From contig CAYRHB010000021.1 of assembly GCA_964424035.1 (NCBI GenBank), positions 1-35,222 of the forward strand: a stretch of DNA of 35,222 nucleotides. The letters are read 5' to 3'. Position 1 is the first letter of the stretch, and the number at the start of each line of letters is the position of its first letter. Origin of the DNA: Leptolinea sp964424035. GTDB lineage: Bacteria; Chloroflexota; Anaerolineae; Anaerolineales; Anaerolineaceae. Below, piece by piece: positions 30,688 through 35,222 of this stretch. A model generated the notes under the pieces. That model was not told where the DNA came from and ran no database searches. It saw only the letters and a program-made list of their open reading frames with translations. A program made the translations under genes and the position numbers.

Positions 30688-32141
30688 ATTTTAGTTCTCC
30701 CCTGTTTCTTTTTGCTTTTTTGCCTTTTACCCTGGCTGCCTACCGGTTGGCAGGTGATAGATGGCGATCTGTTGTTTTTACGACGGCCAGTCTGGCTTTC
30801 TGTTTGTGGGCCGGACCATTGCTGTTTCCGGTGCTGCTATTGTCCATTGGAGTGAATTTCGTTGTGGGGAAGGCCTTGCAGAAGCGGCGGGATGGCGGTT
30901 TGCCCTGCAGACCCCTGCTTCTTTCAGGGATAATGTTTAACATCCTCCTCATGCTGGGATTCAAGTTTCTGGTGGCATACGGCCCGGCCTGGATCATGGG
31001 ATTCAACATTGCCCATCCGGAAACCATGCTTGCCCGGTTGGAACCATATCTTCTGAAAAGTATTTCCCTTCCGGTTGGGATATCTTTCTATAGTTTTCAG
31101 GCAGTAGCCTACCTGCTGGATATTTCCGCAGGCCGCACACCGGCAGAAAGCAGCCTTTTCAGATTTACAGAGTATATGTCCGCTTTCCCAAAAGTAGTTG
31201 CCGGCCCGATTGTCCGGTACCGTGACATCTTCTGGCAATTGGGAACTCGTGCGTTCAATATCGAACAGGCCGGTGAGGGAGTGAACCGCTTCATCATCGG
31301 GTTGGCCAAGAAGACCTTTATCGCTGACCGATTAAGCCTGGTGGTAGACCGTGGAGTTTTTGATCAGATTTTGCCAAATCTCTCCACACCCGATGCCTGG
31401 CTGGTACTCACCTGTTATACGTTGCAGATCTATTTTGATTTCTCCGGTTATTCAGATATGGCAATTGGTTTAGGGTTGATCTTCGGGTTTAAATTCCCGG
31501 AAAATTTCAACCATCCATATTCAGCCAAAAGTATCACTGAATTCTGGCGTCGATGGCACATGACCCTCTCCGGATGGTTCCGGGAAGTGATTTTCTTTCC
31601 ATTGGAACGTAAACGGGCGGCCGGTTCCAAATGGTTGAATACCCAAGTAAATATCCTGATCGTCTTTTTCCTGACCGGTCTCTGGCATGGTGTTACGGTG
31701 AATTTCCTCATCTGGGGTATTCTGCATGGACTGGCTATATGCTTTGAGAATTCCCCGGCTGGGAAGGTTCTTCAACGAATACCTGCTTTAATTCGGCAAA
31801 CCTATACTCTTCTGGTTGTCATGCTGGCGTGGGTCTTTTTCCGGTCCAACAGCCCGACATTTGCCCTGGCATTTTTAAAGAACCTTGTTGGTATCAACCC
31901 TGGAATTGTACCAACACCTTTTTCTGTCCTTCCACCAATGACTGCCAGCCTGTGGATCACACTCGGGTTGGCTGTGCTCTTTTCACAGCCGGTTTTTGAT
32001 TGGCTTGCAGCACGGGTGAAAAAGGTCAATGGGAATGGCCGGACATGGGGACGCACAATTTTTAGTTTCGTCCTCCTGGCTGCATGCCTGGTTGTGATTG
32101 CAAGCTCCACTTTCCAACCGTATATTTATGGAAATTTCTGA
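30684..32141 (+). CDS. MBOAT-family O-acyltransferase (AlgI/PatA/DltB type)
   Basis: This 485-residue polytopic protein belongs to the membrane-bound O-acyltransferases that move an acyl group, usually acetyl, across the cytoplasmic membrane to an extracellular acceptor. The catalytic histidine is His335 in LTGLWHGVTVNFLIWGILHG. The second conserved region is FWRRWHMTLSGWFREVIFFPL with His292. Other AlgI-like stretches are FYSFQAVAYLLDI, FPKVVAGPIVRY and YFDFSGYSDMAIGLGLIFGF. It overlaps murE by four bases, and the next gene starts inside its stop codon. The partner protein downstream supports an AlgI/AlgJ-like or PatA/PatB-like O-acetylation pair. The acceptor is unknown. Confidence 0.92.
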   Translation: MNFSSPLFLFAFLPFTLAAYRLAGDRWRSVVFTTASLAFCLWAGPLLFPVLLLSIGVNFVVGKALQKRRDGGLPCRPLLLSGIMFNILLMLGFKFLVAYGPAWIMGFNIAHPETMLARLEPYLLKSISLPVGISFYSFQAVAYLLDISAGRTPAESSLFRFTEYMSAFPKVVAGPIVRYRDIFWQLGTRAFNIEQAGEGVNRFIIGLAKKTFIADRLSLVVDRGVFDQILPNLSTPDAWLVLTCYTLQIYFDFSGYSDMAIGLGLIFGFKFPENFNHPYSAKSITEFWRRWHMTLSGWFREVIFFPLERKRAAGSKWLNTQVNILIVFFLTGLWHGVTVNFLIWGILHGLAICFENSPAGKVLQRIPALIRQTYTLLVVMLAWVFFRSNSPTFALAFLKNLVGINPGIVPTPFSVLPPMTASLWITLGLAVLFSQPVFDWLAARVKKVNGNGRTWGRTIFSFVLLAACLVVIASSTFQPYIYGNF

Positions 32142-33217
32142 TGGATAAAGCCAACCGGACACCCAATCGAGTTTCATCTGTAATACTGATCAGTGCAATG
32201 ATCCTTCTGGGAGGGATTGGATTGCTAACCCGGTGGGCTGATCCGGTGGATATGCTTAAAGGACAGCCATCCGGTTTTGCCAGCCTTGTGGATTTCACCC
32301 TGAATTACGGTAACAGTTTCAATGGAAATTTCTTTTTCCGGGATGATCTTATCCATCTGGATTACTGGGCACGATATTTCATATTGAAAGAGAAGGTGTT
32401 CCCCCAGGTTCTACTTGGCTCGAATGGATGGATGTTTTATACAGATGAGGGTAATCTTGATTATTACCAGCGTGTGAAACCGTTATCTGATCAAGAAGTA
32501 AATCAGATTTCCGGTAATCTGGAAGCCATCCATAAGGAACTGGATCAAAAAGGGATAACCTTCCTGTTCATAATCGCCCCCAATAAGGAGACGGTCTATC
32601 CTGAATTTCTGCCGTCAGGAATAACTCGAACAGATAACCCAACCTGGGCTGACCAGATCACAGCAGGCCTTTCTGGGACCGGTGTACATTTTTTGGACCT
32701 CAGGGGAGTTATGCTGGATGAAAAGCAAAGCGCACCGGTGTATTTCAAGACGGATACGCATTGGAATCCCGTGGGGGCAAGGGCAGCCTATGATGCCATC
32801 CTTACCGCCCTGCAGCCGGATTTTCCCGTTCTTGTTCCCCACCCACTGGAAGATTTTGATCAGGTTCCAGAGACCGGGTCAGGTGACCTGGTAGGGCTTA
32901 TCCATTTGAAAGGCGAAGTGACCGAAACATTTACGGCATTGCATGCCCGCTTTGATAAACCGTCCCGGGGGCTAAAGAATCCACCGGCAGGACAGATGAT
33001 CACAGTAATGCCGGATCCGGCGCTTCCAAAAGCGATCATTTTCCGTGATTCCTTTTTCAACGGATTGCAGCCATTTGCCTCCGAACATTTCAGCCGTGTC
33101 GTGTATGTTTCAGATTTTGCCTGCAATCCCGATCTCATTTTGGAAGAAGAACCGGAAATTGTTATCCTGGAAGTGGCGGAACGATATCTTGACCGGTTGC
33201 TCGAAAACGGGAGTTAG
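32141..33217 (+). CDS. AlgJ/AlgX-type (DHHW/SGNH) O-acetyltransferase partner
   Basis: This 358-residue protein has one N-terminal membrane helix (about residues 11-30, VSSVILISAMILLGGIGLL) and an extracytoplasmic domain of the AlgX-N / DHHW family. The conserved active-site segments are FKTDTHWNPVGARAAYDAIL (Asp205, His207) and IIFRDSFFNGLQPF (Ser304), forming the SGNH-type triad. LLGSNGWMFYTDEGNLDYY is the usual early motif. It probably receives acetyl from the MBOAT protein and places it on a wall or exopolysaccharide. The start is ATG 32141, which shares one base with the MBOAT stop. A reading from 32084 would overlap MBOAT by 58 bases and is rejected. Confidence 0.9.
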   Translation: MDKANRTPNRVSSVILISAMILLGGIGLLTRWADPVDMLKGQPSGFASLVDFTLNYGNSFNGNFFFRDDLIHLDYWARYFILKEKVFPQVLLGSNGWMFYTDEGNLDYYQRVKPLSDQEVNQISGNLEAIHKELDQKGITFLFIIAPNKETVYPEFLPSGITRTDNPTWADQITAGLSGTGVHFLDLRGVMLDEKQSAPVYFKTDTHWNPVGARAAYDAILTALQPDFPVLVPHPLEDFDQVPETGSGDLVGLIHLKGEVTETFTALHARFDKPSRGLKNPPAGQMITVMPDPALPKAIIFRDSFFNGLQPFASEHFSRVVYVSDFACNPDLILEEEPEIVILEVAERYLDRLLENGS

Positions 33218-33256
33218 TTCTGAGTATCCGGAAACAGACGTCCGGTTTGAAACGTG

Positions 33257-33262
33257 TATAAT
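33257..33262 (+). promoter_or_regulatory. Candidate -10 element ahead of the small MazG-like gene
   Basis: A perfect TATAAT lies 30 bases before the ATG at 33293, giving a leader of about 24 bases that holds a GGAGGG ribosome binding site. No good -35 was found at normal distance, so the call is tentative. Confidence 0.4.
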
Positions 33263-33292
33263 AAGCCAATTCACACCAAGGTGGAGGGCATT

Positions 33293-33628
33293 ATGGACAT
33301 AGCCGAACTATCTCAAGCTATGGATGATTTTGTGCGATCCAAAGGTTGGTATGAAGCCAACAGTCTTCGGAAGCAAACTCCCCGGAACATTGCCATCTCC
33401 CTCTCTCTGGAGGCGGCGGAAATTTTGGAGCATTTCCAATGGAACGAAGAGACGAAAGACCAGGAAGAACTATCCGGTGAACTGGCTGATGTTGCCCTGT
33501 ATCTGCTCCAGCTCGCAAGATTGAATGATATCGACCTTGAGAATGCCATTATGAAAAAACTTTCAAAGAATTACCAGCGGACCTGGGATATGGATTCATC
33601 CTCCTGGAAGGGTGAGGGAACATCATGA
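33293..33628 (+). CDS. MazG-like nucleotide pyrophosphohydrolase (dCTPase/RS21-C6 type)
   Basis: This small all-alpha NTP pyrophosphohydrolase (111 aa) probably hydrolyses dNTPs or modified nucleotides. The metal-binding helices are visible: LSLEAAEILEHFQWNEET with the ExxE pattern, and ELSGELADVALYLLQLARL with the ExxD pattern. The C-terminal KKLSKNYQRT is typical of the RS21-C6/dCTPP1 group. The start ATG at 33293 follows GGAGGG; an in-frame ATG at 33254 lies ahead of the likely transcript start. The stop overlaps the next gene (ATGA). It is the second MazG-superfamily enzyme in the window. Confidence 0.9.
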   Translation: MDIAELSQAMDDFVRSKGWYEANSLRKQTPRNIAISLSLEAAEILEHFQWNEETKDQEELSGELADVALYLLQLARLNDIDLENAIMKKLSKNYQRTWDMDSSSWKGEGTS

Positions 33629-34164
33629 AGGTTGCCGTGTTTGGTGGGGCCAAAACCCATCCCGGGGAACCGGATTACGAACAGGCTGTTTTGCTGGGAG
33701 CTGATCTGGCAAACGCAGGTCATATGGTTATGACCGGTGGATACGTAGGAATAATGGAAGCCGTTTCAAAAGGGGCTGCTGAAGCCGGCGGACACGTTAT
33801 TGGTGTGACCTGTGATGAAATTGAGGCGTTCAGACCCATCAAACCCAACCCGTGGATCAAGGAGGAGTGGCGGTTCATCACTCTTTCTGAACGGATCATG
33901 AACCTGGTAAACCGGTGTGACGGCGCTATTGCCCTGCCGGGCGGTGTGGGCACACTGGCTGAGGTTTCCATACTCTGGAATCAATTGCTTATCCGTGCCA
34001 TACCACGGAAACCGATGATCCTGGTCGGAAATGGTTGGGAGGACACATTCAATTGCCTCTTTGCGGCACAGAATGAATATATAGCATCTCCAGATCGTGA
34101 GTTGCTCATGTTTGCTTCTGATAATCAATCCGCGCTTGAATTGTTGAAGAGCGCATATCCCTGA
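33625..34164 (+). CDS. LOG-family (TIGR00725/00730-type) nucleotide phosphoribohydrolase-like protein
   Basis: This 179-residue protein has the Rossmann-like fold of the LOG family (also called lysine decarboxylase-like, a misnomer). The signature motifs are GGYVGIMEAVSKGAAEAGG and LPGGVGTLAEVSILWNQ. Characterised LOG proteins cleave ribose-5-phosphate from nucleoside monophosphates such as AMP or cytokinin nucleotides. It is translationally coupled to the MazG-like pyrophosphohydrolase upstream, which makes monophosphates, so the pair could act in sequence on damaged or unwanted nucleotides. The exact substrate is not determinable. Confidence 0.9.
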   Translation: MKVAVFGGAKTHPGEPDYEQAVLLGADLANAGHMVMTGGYVGIMEAVSKGAAEAGGHVIGVTCDEIEAFRPIKPNPWIKEEWRFITLSERIMNLVNRCDGAIALPGGVGTLAEVSILWNQLLIRAIPRKPMILVGNGWEDTFNCLFAAQNEYIASPDRELLMFASDNQSALELLKSAYP

Positions 34165-34182
34165 TAACTGGAATTAATACAA

Positions 34183-35222
34183 ATGGCTGAAGATAAATTA
34201 CCAACCCGCAGTGAAAATTATTCTGAATGGTACAATACCCTCATCCAACGGGCTGAAATGGCCGATTACGCGCCGGTACGTGGTTGCATGGTTGTGAGGC
34301 CATATGGCTGGGCGCTCTGGGAAAACATGCAGGCTGCCCTCGACAGGCGTTTCAAAGAGACCGGCCACGTAAATGCGGCGTTCCCATTGTTGATTCCCAA
34401 ATCCTTCCTGGAAAAAGAAAAAGAACATGTGGAAGGGTTCGCGCCAGAACTGGCCATTGTGACTGTGGGCGGCGGTCAGGAATTGGAAGAACCCCTGGTC
34501 ATTCGACCCACGTCTGAGACGGTCATTGGCTATATGTATGCGAAGTGGATCAAATCTCACCGTGACCTGCCGGTGTTGATCAACCAGTGGGCGAATGTTG
34601 TCCGCTGGGAGATGCGGACCCGTCTGTTCCTGAGGACGTTGGAATTCTACTGGCAGGAAGGTCACACGGCCCATTCCTCCCAGAAGGAAGCGGAGGAAGA
34701 AACATTACGCATGCTGGATGTCTACGCCGATTTCGCGGAAAACGAAGCCGCTGTTCCAGTGATCAAAGGCCGGAAGAGTGCTACTGAACGTTTTGCCGGT
34801 GCGAAAGAAACCTACAGTATCGAAGCAATGATGGGTGATACCCGTGCCCTGCAGGCCGGGACATCACATTTCCTGGGGCAAAACTTTGCCAAAGCATTTA
34901 ATATCCAGTATCTTGACCTGAACAATACCCTTCAGCATGTTTGGACAACATCATGGGGATTATCGACCCGTTTTGTCGGTGCCATCATTATGGCACATGG
35001 TGACGATCAGGGGCTGGTCCTTCCTCCAAGACTGGCTCCATACCAGGTGGTCATTGTACCCATCTATAAAAATGATGCGGAACGGGCAGCCGTGATGCCG
35101 GTTGTTGAAAAACTGAAAGGGGAACTCTCGGCTTTCCGGTTGAAGATCGATGACCGCGACGAGGTCACTCCCGGTTTTAAATTCAACGATTGGGAGCTGC
35201 GGGGTGTTCCGCTGCGCATCGA
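34183..35222 (+). CDS. proS: Prolyl-tRNA synthetase, archaeal/eukaryotic-like type, 3' end outside window
   Basis: ProRS charges tRNA-Pro with proline in the cytosol. The reading frame is open from ATG 34183 to the window edge (346 codons seen). It begins LPTRSENYSEWYNTLIQRAE, the start of the archaeal-type ProRS lacking the large editing insertion. Class II motif 1 (VRPYGWALWENMQ), the IRPTSETVIGYMYAKWIKSH segment, motif 2 (VVRWEMRTRLFLRTLEFYWQ) and the HGDDQGLVLPPRLAPYQVV end of the catalytic core are all present. The anticodon-binding domain starts just before the edge. No strong ribosome binding site precedes the ATG. The gap to the LOG gene is only 18 bases, so it may be co-transcribed. 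Confidence 0.95.
   Translation, partial: MAEDKLPTRSENYSEWYNTLIQRAEMADYAPVRGCMVVRPYGWALWENMQAALDRRFKETGHVNAAFPLLIPKSFLEKEKEHVEGFAPELAIVTVGGGQELEEPLVIRPTSETVIGYMYAKWIKSHRDLPVLINQWANVVRWEMRTRLFLRTLEFYWQEGHTAHSSQKEAEEETLRMLDVYADFAENEAAVPVIKGRKSATERFAGAKETYSIEAMMGDTRALQAGTSHFLGQNFAKAFNIQYLDLNNTLQHVWTTSWGLSTRFVGAIIMAHGDDQGLVLPPRLAPYQVVIVPIYKNDAERAAVMPVVEKLKGELSAFRLKIDDRDEVTPGFKFNDWELRGVPLRI

Noticed and set aside
33218..33256. CCGGA/TCCGG inverted repeat as a terminator after the SGNH gene
   Set aside because: The stem has only five pairs, and no U-run of useful length follows.

Overview
The window is a stretch of bacterial chromosome of moderate GC content. All but one of its protein genes lie on the plus strand, and they are packed closely. 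The best guess is the phylum Chloroflexota, probably an Anaerolineae-like lineage. This rests on the gene arrangement (ribosomal superoperon, membrane-arm complex I cluster, F0 genes, murE, proS), on zinc-ribbon ribosomal proteins, and on a MurE active-site motif that fits an ornithine-type wall. It is an inference from gene style, not from a marker-gene comparison. No rRNA, tRNA, CRISPR array, insertion sequence or phage gene was seen, and no gap without a gene exceeds about 170 bases.

Positions 1-13391 hold the downstream part of the S10-spc-alpha ribosomal superoperon: rpsC, rplP, rpmC, rpsQ, rplN, rplX, rplE, rpsN, rpsH, rplF, rplR, rpsE, rpmD, rplO, secY, adk, map, rpmJ, rpsM, rpsK, rpsD, rpoA, rplQ, truA, rplM and rpsI. 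It ends at a strong hairpin at 13430-13476. The infA gene that often sits between map and rpmJ is absent. A likely internal promoter lies just ahead of rpmJ.

Positions 13489-17517 hold a MazG pyrophosphohydrolase with a truncated methylase-like N-terminus, a minus-strand HAD phosphatase, and a large polytopic membrane protein with a C-terminal TPR-like domain. The divergent gap between the last two carries a perfect inverted repeat.

Positions 17614-26659 hold only the membrane-arm genes of complex I: nuoA, H, J, K, L, M, a second M, and N. Genes for the peripheral arm (B, C, D, I, E, F, G) are missing from the locus. The extra NuoM is matched by about 27 additional residues in the lateral-helix region of NuoL. 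Together these indicate a four-pump complex I. The second NuoM lacks the usual TM7 lysine.

Positions 26695-29005 hold an ATP synthase F0 cluster: an AtpI-like protein, subunit a, subunit c, and a fused b-delta protein that carries only the C-terminal domain of delta. A terminator follows at once, so no F1 genes are present here. Positions 29122-33217 hold murE coupled by overlapping stop and start codons to an MBOAT acyltransferase and an AlgJ/AlgX-type SGNH protein, a likely cell-envelope O-acetylation unit. Positions 33293-35222 hold a small MazG-like pyrophosphohydrolase, a LOG-family protein, and the 5' part of an archaeal-type prolyl-tRNA synthetase that runs off the window.

Most of the window is core translation, secretion and respiration machinery. 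The most distinctive parts are the energy-conservation genes: a split, four-pump complex I and a split ATP synthase with a reduced b-delta stator fusion.
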